A DNA stretch of 64,000 bases, taken from assembly GCF_000145235.1 (NCBI RefSeq), contig NC_014391.1:2232001-2296000 (forward strand), in the 5' to 3' direction. A program made the position numbers and the translations under genes. The notes beneath the pieces are model-generated. The model did not search any database, had not been told where the DNA came from, and saw only the letters and a list, made by a program, of their open reading frames with translations. This stretch comes from Micromonospora aurantiaca ATCC 27029. GTDB taxonomy: Bacteria > Actinomycetota > Actinomycetes > Mycobacteriales > Micromonosporaceae. Shown here in pieces: positions 20,306 to 28,493 of the stretch (within the stretch, counting starts at the first letter, position 1; each line of letters begins with the position of its first letter).

Positions 20306-21564
20306 CCGGTGGGCACCGCCGGCCGGTCCGCTCCGCCGCGCGGCGCCACGGTGTTCCGGCCGTAGATGGCCAGGTGCTGCTCGACCGACCGCTCCATCGT
20401 GAAGACGCTGTCCTGGAAGGCCGCCAGCGCCCGCCGGCCGCCCCTCGGCCGTCCCGGCACGAGGCCCAGGCGGTGTACGGCGTCAGCCCAGGTCTCGGCG
20501 TCGGCGTCGACCGGGACCAGGGCGACACCGGCGAGCTGGTCGTCGATGAACCGTGCGCCGGGCAGGTCGGACGCGACCACAGGGGTGCCGACGGCGCGGG
20601 CCTCCAGGACTGTGCCGGGCAGACCTTCGAGCGCGGAGGGTTGCAGCAGGAGGTCGGCCTGGGCCAGGAACTCCCCGACGTCAGCCCGCGGACCCACCAG
20701 GTGCATCCGGTCGAGTACGTCGTGCCGGGTGGCGGACTGCCGGACGGCGTCGTCGTCCCGGTCGTCGTGCGGACCCACGAACACGGCCCGGCAGCCGATC
20801 CCGCGTTCGCGCAACGCGGCGACGATCGACGGCACCATCGACCGCCGCTTGAGCGGGTGCGGGCGGCCGATCACCACGCAGACGAGGTCGTCCGGGGCGG
20901 CGCCGATCTCGTCGCGGAGCCGCAGCGTCGACCGGCGGTGCAGGCGGCCCAGGTCGAGACCGTTGGGCAGCACCCGGCACCGCGGGTCGTTCTCCCACGA
21001 CGGCCGGTAGCACGAGGTGAGAGCGCCGGGGGCGACGCCGAGCACGTCCGTCGCGCAGAAGTGGATGAGGCGCACCATCACGCCCCGCTGCAACCGGCGG
21101 CGCAGGCTGTCCGGATGTCCGTCGCGGTCGGACCGGAAGTGCGCGATCCGGATCGGCACCCGCGCCAGTGCCGCGAGGAACAGCACGAAACCGGAGAACG
21201 TCGCGACGTCCGAGTGCACGGCGTGCGGACGGACCTGCCGAAGCAGGCGGTAGAAGCGGACCGGGAACCGACGGTCCAGCCGGATCGGGTGGATCCGTGA
21301 GCCCAACTGCTCCACCTCGTCGCCGCGCGCGCCCTTGACGCCGCTGAGCGTGACGAAGGACGTCCGCACCCCGGACGCCGCGAGCCGGGGCAGCAGTTCT
21401 ATGGTGCGCTGCTCGGCGCCGCCGATGTCGAACGCGCCGAGGACCCGTACCACGCGGATCTCCGGAGGCCGGGGGGCCGGCGCGCCGGACGCGCTCGTCG
21501 TCGCCGGGTCGCTGTGGCTCGCGCTGGACATCGTCTCTCCCGTGTCGGGCCGGCCGGTCCTCAT
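20302..21564 (-). CDS. GT4 glycosyltransferase
   Basis: A 420-residue GT-B enzyme. After about 25 low-complexity residues the N-domain begins RVVRVLGAFDIGGAEQRTIELL, the capsular GT4 pattern (GGAE). The C-domain carries VIGRPHPLKRRSMV, HDVLDRMHLVGPRADV and the donor-binding SALEGLPGTVLEARAVGTPVV. ATG 21564 overlaps the upstream gene's stop by 4 bases, and its own stop overlaps the flippase start, so three consecutive genes are coupled. Donor sugar unknown. Confidence 0.88.
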   Translation of the reverse strand: MRTGRPDTGETMSSASHSDPATTSASGAPAPRPPEIRVVRVLGAFDIGGAEQRTIELLPRLAASGVRTSFVTLSGVKGARGDEVEQLGSRIHPIRLDRRFPVRFYRLLRQVRPHAVHSDVATFSGFVLFLAALARVPIRIAHFRSDRDGHPDSLRRRLQRGVMVRLIHFCATDVLGVAPGALTSCYRPSWENDPRCRVLPNGLDLGRLHRRSTLRLRDEIGAAPDDLVCVVIGRPHPLKRRSMVPSIVAALRERGIGCRAVFVGPHDDRDDDAVRQSATRHDVLDRMHLVGPRADVGEFLAQADLLLQPSALEGLPGTVLEARAVGTPVVASDLPGARFIDDQLAGVALVPVDADAETWADAVHRLGLVPGRPRGGRRALAAFQDSVFTMERSVEQHLAIYGRNTVAPRGGADRPAVPTG

Positions 21565-22805
21565 ACCGGTCGGTTCTCCTGCTCGACGGACTCCACGGCG
21601 GGGGCGGCGGACTGCGGCAGCGGACGGCGGTTCGCCATCAGGTCCCGGGCCGCCCGGTAGAACTCGCTGCGCCGCGGCGTCAGCCGGTCCGCGGCGAACT
21701 CGTGGGCGACCGCGAGGTTGCGACGCGAGGCGGCAGCCATGGCGTCGGGGTCCGCGAGGGTACGGCGGATGGCGTTGGCCAGGCTGTCGGGGTCGTCCGG
21801 CGCAACCAGCATCTCCGGTGGCAGCAGTTCGGGTATGCCACCGACACGCGAGCCGATGGCCGGCAGCCCGCGGGCCATCGCCTCGATCAGGGCCCGGGGC
21901 AGGCCCTCGGTCCGGGATGGCATGACGAACAGGTCGGCGGCGTCGAGGTGCCGGCGCAGCGCCTCGACATCGGTGATCAGGCCGGCGAACGTGATCCGGT
22001 CGCGGACCCCGATGCGGGTGGCCAGATCCTCCAGCACCGGCTGGCAGCGCCCGGGGCCGATGTGCACGTGCCGTACCGGCGGGGCCGAGGACCGCAGCAA
22101 CGAGATCGCCTCGATGAGCGTGTCGATGCCCTTGTAGAGCTGTTCCAGGGAACCGACCGACACGAGGGTCACCGGCCCGGCCGGCAGCCGGGGCGGGCGG
22201 GGCTCCCGCACGAACGCCGCCGGCGGCAGGTTCACCGAGCTGAGACCGATGGAGAGCGCCCCCGGGCGGGTGGGATACCGCTCCTGGAGCGAGCGCTTCG
22301 TCTCGTACGACACCGCGACGGCGGAACGGCACTGACGCCGGAGGTTGCGGGTGCTCCACACACGCAGGAAGGGCCGCAGCGGGTGCTCGATCACCCCGGG
22401 GGCGAAGACCGCGTACGGGTCGCCGATGACCTCCATGGCGTAGGCGAGACCGCGACGGGTGATGTGCCGGTGCATCAGCGTGGCGATCGACGACGGCGCC
22501 CGGAGCAGCACCGCCTCCGCGTCCGCGGCGATCCGGCGGACGGCCCGGTCGATGCGGGGCAGGCGTCGCAGGTACTCCTGCGGTCCGAGGTAGTGGGGGA
22601 TGGGTGCCACGGTCACCCCGTCGCCGTCGACCCGGACCGCGTTCGGCGGGATCTCCGGTACGTCCCGCGCCCGGGCCACCACCCGTACCTCGTCGAAGGC
22701 CGCCAGGTATCGCGCCCAGAGCGCGTAGCCGGTGCCGAAGTCCACCCAGAATCGGTTGTCCGGAGTGCGGAGGTACCGGCACTCCTCGGTGATGGTGAGC
22801 CTCAC
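21561..22805 (-). CDS. GT4 glycosyltransferase
   Basis: A 414-residue GT-B protein. The N-domain (RLTITEECRYLRTPDNRFW) is atypical; the C-domain is clear: VTLVSVGSLEQLYKGIDTLI, HIGPGRCQPVLEDLA, and RTEGLPRALIEAMARGLPAIG with the E-x7-E motif. It begins at GTG 22805, with AGGA about 8-9 bases before it, 10 bases after the polymerase gene. With the other two GT4 enzymes and the initiating transferase this suggests a repeat unit of about four sugars, if all act in one pathway (inference). Confidence 0.87.
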   Translation of the reverse strand: MRLTITEECRYLRTPDNRFWVDFGTGYALWARYLAAFDEVRVVARARDVPEIPPNAVRVDGDGVTVAPIPHYLGPQEYLRRLPRIDRAVRRIAADAEAVLLRAPSSIATLMHRHITRRGLAYAMEVIGDPYAVFAPGVIEHPLRPFLRVWSTRNLRRQCRSAVAVSYETKRSLQERYPTRPGALSIGLSSVNLPPAAFVREPRPPRLPAGPVTLVSVGSLEQLYKGIDTLIEAISLLRSSAPPVRHVHIGPGRCQPVLEDLATRIGVRDRITFAGLITDVEALRRHLDAADLFVMPSRTEGLPRALIEAMARGLPAIGSRVGGIPELLPPEMLVAPDDPDSLANAIRRTLADPDAMAAASRRNLAVAHEFAADRLTPRRSEFYRAARDLMANRRPLPQSAAPAVESVEQENRPV

Positions 22806-22815
22806 GCGAGATGTC

Positions 22816-24063
22816 CTATCGGTTTACGGGAACCAGGTCGCCGTGCGGGACGCGCGCCTCGGGGCGCGCGGTCGGCTGGACGGAGCGGCCCTTCAACGAG
22901 CCGAGCCAGATGACGGTGTAGAAGGCGACGCCGTGCAGGAGAGTGGCGAGCAGGCTGGCGCTCTCCCCGCGGAACCCGTACATCCAGCTGATCGTGTAGA
23001 GGATGCTCGCGTAGGCGTAGACGTGGCCCTGCGCGGCGCGGAAGAAGAGCAGCCGGTGCCCGAGGGTCAGCGCGGCGAAGACGACGGGTACGCCGAGGTA
23101 CCCGAAGTTGGCGTACGCCTCCGCGGTCAGCGAGAAGCCGAAACCCGACGACGAGCCCGGCAGCCAGGCGTCGACCAGCCAGGACATGAGCATCGGCCGT
23201 TCCGGGACCAGCGCCGACGGCATCGCGGTGAGGAAACCGTTGAGGTAGCTCTCGCCGGGCCACAGTCGCAGGCTGTCGGCCGCGTTGGTCAGGACGAAGG
23301 TGTCCACGAAGAGGGTCGAGCCCTCGTTGAGAACCTTGCTGAGGTTCAGCGCGTCCCCGCTGCGAACGGCGCTGAGATAGGTGGCGGCCAGGACGAACGC
23401 GACGCCGGCGATGCCGAACTTCGGCGAGATCCGTCGCCGTTGCAGCAACAGGACGTGCAGCACGACGGCGAAGAGGACGAAGAGGAAGTCCCGTTCGCTG
23501 GTGGCCAGGCAGTAGAGCACGTAGAGGCCGAGGTTCACCCAGTAGGCGATCCGGGCCGGGCGCACCGCCCGGGCCAGGAAGTAGATCGAGCAGGCGCACA
23601 TCTCGACGACCAGGTAGCGGGTGTGCAGGGGACCAGCCAGTTCGATCCGTCCGAGCTTGTCGGCGGCCAGCATCGCCGGGCCACGGGTGACCAGGATGGC
23701 GAGGGTGTACGCGGCCAGTCCGTAGAGCACCACCGGAAGGACCGGATTCTCGCGCGGTGTCCGGCCGAGTGCGGTCAGGTCCGGCAGCCGGTCCCGGACC
23801 GGCATGAGCAGGCCGACCAGCGTCACACCGCCGAGCGCCAGCGCCAGCACGAGGCAGGCGGCCGGGATCTTGTCGGTGACGATGCCGATGTAGATCTCGT
23901 TGCCGAGGGCGTAGTTGATCGCCGGTCCCAGGCCGAAGAAGGCGAGGTAGGCGAAGACATAGGGCAGGAGATCGGTGCGACCGGACCGGAGGAACAGGGC
24001 CAGCAGCATCGCCAGACTGACCGCGAGGGTCAGCCATATCGCGGTGGTGGTGCTCAGCTCCAC
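22816..24063 (-). CDS. Wzy-like oligosaccharide repeat-unit polymerase
   Basis: A 415-residue membrane protein with about ten to twelve hydrophobic segments and a large extracytoplasmic loop (about residues 250-320, with DSLRLWPGESYLNGFLTAM). It resembles O-antigen polymerase/oligosaccharide repeat-unit polymerase proteins; Wzy sequences are poorly conserved, so the call rests on topology and context. GTG 24063 is chosen because GGAG lies 5 bases upstream; GTG 24090 gives nine more residues but has no usable ribosome site. It is the first gene of a minus-strand run polymerase-GT4-GT4-flippase. Confidence 0.78.
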   Translation of the reverse strand: MELSTTTAIWLTLAVSLAMLLALFLRSGRTDLLPYVFAYLAFFGLGPAINYALGNEIYIGIVTDKIPAACLVLALALGGVTLVGLLMPVRDRLPDLTALGRTPRENPVLPVVLYGLAAYTLAILVTRGPAMLAADKLGRIELAGPLHTRYLVVEMCACSIYFLARAVRPARIAYWVNLGLYVLYCLATSERDFLFVLFAVVLHVLLLQRRRISPKFGIAGVAFVLAATYLSAVRSGDALNLSKVLNEGSTLFVDTFVLTNAADSLRLWPGESYLNGFLTAMPSALVPERPMLMSWLVDAWLPGSSSGFGFSLTAEAYANFGYLGVPVVFAALTLGHRLLFFRAAQGHVYAYASILYTISWMYGFRGESASLLATLLHGVAFYTVIWLGSLKGRSVQPTARPEARVPHGDLVPVNR

Positions 24064-24289
24064 GGAGACTCCAAATCGGTGTACGGACACTCCGGACCGG
24101 GAGCGGCCGGGGGCGAGAGCGGATTCCGCTCCACATGCGTGCCGGCTGCATTCAAATGTCTAGCAGGAAAGGTCTCCCATAGGCGGCGATTGCGTTTATC
24201 GCATTGACTTGGACGGTGCCGTAACCCGTTCGCCCGTCACTCGTTCCTCGACGCATTCGAATCACTTTCGGATGCGATTCTCCGGATGG

Positions 24290-25456
24290 TCAGCGTGCGG
24301 CGAGGAATTCGTCGAGCGCGCCGAATAGCCGGTCCGCGTCGGCCCCGAGCAGGGTCGACCCGCTGGGCAGGGAGACGCCGGTGGCGAAGAGACGATCCGC
24401 CGCGCCGCTCAGGACCGCCTCGTGCCCGCGATGAGCGGGTTGCTGGTGCATGGGCTTGAACATGGGACGCGTCTCGATGTCGTGCCGGGCCAGGTGCGCG
24501 GCCAGCTCGTCGGCCCGCCACCCGGCCCGGGCGGGGTCGACGACGAGGGTGGTGAGCCAGCAGTTCGACCCGGGGTCGCCGTCGCCGAGGATCCGGGTGC
24601 CGGGAACCGCGGCGAAGAACTTGGCGTACCGCTCCCGTATCGCCCGGCGACGCTCGATCATGCCGTTCAGCCGCCGTAGCTGTGCCCGCCCGAGCGCGGC
24701 GAGCAGATTGCTCAGCCGGTAGTTGTAGCCGACCTGCCGGTGTTCGTAGTGCGCGACCGGTTCCCTGGCCTGGGTCGCCAGGTGGCGTGCCCGGTCGATC
24801 AGGTCGCCGTCGTCGGAGACGAGCATCCCGCCGCTCGAGGTCGTCATGACCTTGTTGCCGTTGAACGAGAAGACACCCAGCCGGCCGAACGTGCCGGCGT
24901 TGCGGCCGCGCCAGGACGCGCCGAGCGCCTGTGCGGAGTCCTCGACCAGCGGGACGTCGAAGTCCGCGCAGACGGGCAGGATGCGGTCGTAGTCCGCGCA
25001 GCCGCCGTTCAGGTCGACCGTCATCACGGCTGCCACGCGGCGGCCCTGCTCCCGCAGCCGGCGCAGCAGCGGCGGCAGCAGCTCGGGGTCGAGGTGCCCG
25101 GTTGCGGCGTCACAGTCCACGAAGACCGGCTCGGCCCCGGTGTACCGCACCACGTTGGCGGTCGCCACGAACGTCATGGTGGGCACCACCACGACGGAGC
25201 CGGGCCCGGCTCCGATCACCGTCAGCGCCAGGTGCAGGGCGGCGGTCCCGGAGCTCACGCCGACGGCGTGGCCGCTGCCCACCCGGTCCGCCAGCTCGCG
25301 TTCGAACGCGGCCAGGTCGGGCCCGTCCGGCGCGACCCAGCCCGAACGGACCGCCGCCAGGATGGACGCCTCCTCGGCCGGACCGACGTCCGGCGGAGAG
25401 AGATAGATCCGTCTGCTGACACTCGTGCCGTCCTGCTGATGGGCGGGTCGAGCCAT
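24290..25456 (-). CDS. DegT/DnrJ/EryC1/StrS sugar aminotransferase
   Basis: A 388-residue PLP enzyme that aminates nucleotide keto-sugars (PglE/ArnB-like). Landmarks: IYLSPPDVGPAEEASI at the N-terminus, GVSSGTAALHLAL, VPTMTFVATANVV, VEDSAQALG, and the Schiff-base lysine in GVFSFNGNKVMTTSSGGM (about K202), then YNYRLSNLLAALG. ATG 25456 (MARPAHQQ) is chosen; in-frame GTGs at 25477 and 25510 are also possible and would add 7 or 18 residues. Its product would be an amino sugar for the glycan. A 226-bp AT-richer gap separates it from the polymerase gene. Confidence 0.9.
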   Translation of the reverse strand: MARPAHQQDGTSVSRRIYLSPPDVGPAEEASILAAVRSGWVAPDGPDLAAFERELADRVGSGHAVGVSSGTAALHLALTVIGAGPGSVVVVPTMTFVATANVVRYTGAEPVFVDCDAATGHLDPELLPPLLRRLREQGRRVAAVMTVDLNGGCADYDRILPVCADFDVPLVEDSAQALGASWRGRNAGTFGRLGVFSFNGNKVMTTSSGGMLVSDDGDLIDRARHLATQAREPVAHYEHRQVGYNYRLSNLLAALGRAQLRRLNGMIERRRAIRERYAKFFAAVPGTRILGDGDPGSNCWLTTLVVDPARAGWRADELAAHLARHDIETRPMFKPMHQQPAHRGHEAVLSGAADRLFATGVSLPSGSTLLGADADRLFGALDEFLAAR

Positions 25457-25653
25457 CAGTGAGTAGTCCTGTGCCACGGTGCTGGTCTCCGATGGAAGTG
25501 TGGGTGTCACCCGGCGACGCGCAGGGAAACGGGACGCACGCGCGGACCTGATCGTCGCGCCGCTGCGACCTGGCCCGTCGAGTCGGGACCGACTGGTTCA
25601 ACGCGCCGACCGTGGCGGCCGTTACGGTGTGCCGGCCGACTGCGGCCGACGCC

Positions 25654-26742
25654 TCACGGCCCGGCGGGCTCGGGCAGCGGGCACCGGTATTCGGGGAAGT
25701 AGTCCGAGGACGCGGACCAGGCCGGATCCCGCCGGGATCCCTCCCGCCGGTGCGCCGTTGACAGCCGCCGGTACGCCGGCTCGTCGAGCACCCGCGTGCC
25801 CAGGTGGAACGGGACCAGACCGTTCGGTGCGAAGGCGCGCTTGTACCGGAAGATGCCGTCGTCGGGGGCGTACCCGCCGCCCAGGACGAACCGGATCCGC
25901 CCCTGAGCGCGTCCCCATCGGCAGATCTCGAACTTGAGGAGATCGTTGGGCCGCAGGTCGAACGCCGCCTCGTCGGTGCCGCCGAGGTACGAGTAGAGGT
26001 TGAGCGCGGAGACCAGCACCAGTTCGGTCGAGACGACGCGTCCCTCGTACACGGCGTGGAAGAAGGCGAATTGGCCGGGCAGTTCGTCGACGATCCGCTC
26101 GAAGAACTCGCGGGGGAAGTAGTAGCCGCTCGCCGCGGCGCGCCGGTCCATCGTGCGCTCGTAGATGCCCAGGAAGTCGTCGAGCCGCCCCCCGTCGAGA
26201 TCGACCACGACGATGACGCCGTTGCGGCGGGCCTTGTTGACGTTCTTGCGGACCTTGTGGTCGAACTCGCGCCACATCTCCTCTTCGCCGGTGCGCAGGT
26301 CGCGGACCACGTTCACCAGCTTCTGCCGGACCGGTCCCGGCGGGGGCAGCCGGTCCTCGTCGAAGAGCGTGAGCCGGGTGACCTCGGAGACCACCTGACG
26401 CGACCCGCACCAGGCGTCGAACGCCTCCCAGAACTCCTTCGCGTCGAGTTCGGTCGCGCCCTCGGCGAAGGCGCCTCCGTAGCCGTACGCGTTGACGACG
26501 TCCCGGTACCGTCGCCCGGGCTCGGCGAGGTGCGGCGCGTCGACCGGGCGGAGCAGGAACGGATACAGCACGAAACCGTGCTCGGTCCGGGCGTACGCGG
26601 CCAGCGGCTCGTCCTGCGGCCCGGCGAACAGCCGGAGGTAGGCCGGGTGGGCGAAGACCTCACGCCGGTCCCAGTCCCGGTGCAGAGCGCGCCAGCGCTC
26701 GTCGTCCGCCGGCTTGCGGGCGTCCAGGATCTCCAGTCGCAT
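25654..26742 (-). CDS. FemAB-like / acetyltransferase_6-domain transferase
   Basis: A 362-residue protein with the duplicated GNAT architecture of FemABX-type enzymes: an N-terminal half (WDRREVFAHPAYLRLFAGP) and a C-terminal half with the conserved basic stretch EFDHKVRKNVNKARRNG and LYSYLGGTDEAAFDLRPNDLL. Relatives transfer amino acids from aminoacyl-tRNA, or acyl groups, to lipid-linked cell-wall precursors, and related forms occur in exopolysaccharide clusters. Here it lies next to the sugar aminotransferase gene, so acylation of an amino sugar is a plausible but unproven role. ATG 26742 follows GGGGAG at 6 bases; an upstream ATG at 26766 is less likely. Confidence 0.78.
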   Translation of the reverse strand: MRLEILDARKPADDERWRALHRDWDRREVFAHPAYLRLFAGPQDEPLAAYARTEHGFVLYPFLLRPVDAPHLAEPGRRYRDVVNAYGYGGAFAEGATELDAKEFWEAFDAWCGSRQVVSEVTRLTLFDEDRLPPPGPVRQKLVNVVRDLRTGEEEMWREFDHKVRKNVNKARRNGVIVVVDLDGGRLDDFLGIYERTMDRRAAASGYYFPREFFERIVDELPGQFAFFHAVYEGRVVSTELVLVSALNLYSYLGGTDEAAFDLRPNDLLKFEICRWGRAQGRIRFVLGGGYAPDDGIFRYKRAFAPNGLVPFHLGTRVLDEPAYRRLSTAHRREGSRRDPAWSASSDYFPEYRCPLPEPAGP

Positions 26743-26853
26743 CTGCGCTCCCCGTCGCCTGGCCACGGCCGCCCCGATGGCGGCCGGCCACGTGTCGTCC
26801 GTTCTGGGTAACGAGGATCGGCCGGGACGGTGTCGACAGGTGGCCGGGCCGGG

Positions 26854-27288
26854 TCAGGGCCAGTCGTCGCCCGCTTCGAGGCGCGCGCCGAGCAGCGCAG
26901 TCAGCGGAAGGGACTCCCCGTCGCGCCCGCCGCGGCCGATGACGAGTGACGGCGTGGACGGCTCCGGCCGGGCGCCGAGCAGCCGGGCGCGCAGCCCGGC
27001 CGGCACGGTCAGCAGGTAGTAGCGGCCCTCGGTGTCCACCGCCCGGCTCCGGGCCCGGTCCACGTACCACCCGACCAGCGGGGTGCGGTAGCGGCCGCGT
27101 CCGCTGTAGGGCGTGGCCACGAGCCGCTCGGTGCGCAGGCCGCGCCCGGCGGCCTCGGCCGCGAACCGGGCGACCAGCTCCGCGGCCTCGGCCTGCTCCG
27201 CGGCGCGCTGCCGGGCGTCGGCCTCGGCGTGCGCCCGCACCGCGTGGCGTCGCCGCTCCCGCCACCGCTCGTCGTCGTCGGCACCCAC
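26854..27288 (-). CDS. Hypothetical actinobacterial protein, charged N-terminus
   Basis: A 144-residue protein with no family recognised. The first 60 residues are an Arg/Glu/Ala-rich probable helix (ERWRERRRHAVRAHAEADAR); the second half is globular-looking, with GRGRYRTPLVGWYVDRARSR and EGRYYLLTVPAGLRARLLG. The codon pattern is that of a real gene. GTG 27288 is chosen because TACCCT lies 7 bases upstream, as in other leaderless genes here; a longer frame up to 27465 would run into the divergent DUF389 promoter. No function is proposed. Confidence 0.65.
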   Translation of the reverse strand: MGADDDERWRERRRHAVRAHAEADARQRAAEQAEAAELVARFAAEAAGRGLRTERLVATPYSGRGRYRTPLVGWYVDRARSRAVDTEGRYYLLTVPAGLRARLLGARPEPSTPSLVIGRGGRDGESLPLTALLGARLEAGDDWP

Positions 27289-27398
27289 GACCGCGAGGGT
27301 ACGCCCACAGCCGCGCCCGCCCGACCCGGCCGCTCCCGGGCCGGGCGGAGAAGGCGTGCCCGGTCGTCGCGCGACCACCCGCCGCCGCGTGGATCGTC

Positions 27399-27404
27399 TA
27401 GAGT
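27399..27404 (+). promoter_or_regulatory. Putative -10 for the DUF389 gene
   Basis: TAGAGT, 36 bases before GTG 27441, leaves room for a short leader carrying the GAGGAG ribosome site (27427-27432). No convincing -35 is present. Confidence 0.4.
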
Positions 27405-27440
27405 GCTGACGTCCGTCGCGCCCATCGAGGAGCCTGGTTC

Positions 27441-28454
27441 GTGCTGCACATCCGGGTGATCGCACCAGCGGACCGCTCGTCCGACATCGCCGACATGCTT
27501 GCCGCGGACCCCGGTGTGACCCACCTGGTGGTGTTGCCGGGCGCGGCGCGTCAGCCGGCCGGCGACTACATCACCTGCGACGTGGTCCGGGAGAGCGCCG
27601 ACGGTGTCCTGCGCCGGCTGCGGGAGATGGGGGTCGAGGCGCGCGGGGCGATCGCCGCCGACGACGTGGAGCTGACCCTCTCGGCCGCCGCGGACCGGGC
27701 CGCCGAGGCCGCTCCGGGCCACGGTGACGACGCGCTTATCTGGGACGAGGTCGCCGCGAAGACGGGTGAGCAGACGGTGCTCACCGGCATCTTCCTGGCG
27801 CTGATCGTCGTCGCCACCATGATCGCCGGCATCGGCGTGCTGCTCGACCAGCCCATCCTCATCGTCGGTGCGATGGTCGTCGGCCCGGAGTTCGGCCCGC
27901 TCGCGGCGCTCTGCGTGGCGCTGCTGCGCGGCAAGGGGGGTGTCGTCGTCCGGTCGGTGCAGGCGCTCGTCGTCGGCTTCGTGGCGGCGATGCTCGCCAC
28001 CGTGGTCAGCACCTGGGCGCTGGACGCGGCCGGTCTGGTGAGCCGGGAGATGCTGCTGGCCGAGCGGCCGTTGACGGACTTCATCTGGCGCCCGGACGCC
28101 CTGTCGTGGGTGGTCGGCCTGCTCGCCGGCATCGCCGGGATGCTGTCGCTGACCTCGAAGAAGTCCGGCTCCCTGGTCGGCGTCCTGATCTCGGTGACCA
28201 CCGTGCCGGCGGCCGCGAACGTGGCGGTCGCCGCCGCGTACGGCGTCTGGCACGAGGCGGCCGGTTCCGCGCTCCAGCTGGTCGTCAACCTGGCCGCCAT
28301 CGTGCTGGCGGGTCTGCTCACGCTGCTGGTCCAGCGCTCCTGGTGGCGGCGTGTGGCGCGGCGGTCCCGGCAGCCGGTGCCCCGGCAGCGGGCCGACCGT
28401 GACCCCGCGTCCGCCCGGACCGATCCGTCGTCGGGCGGGCACCGGTCGAGCTGA
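27441..28454 (+). CDS. DUF389 (TIGR00341-type) membrane protein
   Basis: A 337-residue protein. Residues 1-90 form a soluble ferredoxin-like domain (VLHIRVIAPADRSSDIADML); then comes the DUF389 membrane core with about six segments and the hallmark GAMVVGPEFGPLAALCVALL, with GMLSLTSKKSGSLVGVLISVTTVPAAANVAVA further on. The family is widespread and of unknown function. The C-terminus is a 40-residue Arg/Pro-rich cytoplasmic tail. GTG 27441 follows GAGGAG by about 8 bases. Convergent with tex; no operon partner. Confidence 0.88.
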   Translation: MLHIRVIAPADRSSDIADMLAADPGVTHLVVLPGAARQPAGDYITCDVVRESADGVLRRLREMGVEARGAIAADDVELTLSAAADRAAEAAPGHGDDALIWDEVAAKTGEQTVLTGIFLALIVVATMIAGIGVLLDQPILIVGAMVVGPEFGPLAALCVALLRGKGGVVVRSVQALVVGFVAAMLATVVSTWALDAAGLVSREMLLAERPLTDFIWRPDALSWVVGLLAGIAGMLSLTSKKSGSLVGVLISVTTVPAAANVAVAAAYGVWHEAAGSALQLVVNLAAIVLAGLLTLLVQRSWWRRVARRSRQPVPRQRADRDPASARTDPSSGGHRSS

Positions 28455-28493
28455 CTCGTTCGTGACGTCAGCCCGACCGGCGGCCGCAGACCG

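Noticed and set aside
24155-24163. TCAAATGTC upstream of the polymerase gene, similar to the GntR operator
   Set aside because: Only a 9-base core is shared, it is 30 kb away in an unrelated cluster, and flanking bases differ; a chance match in an AT-richer gap is more likely.
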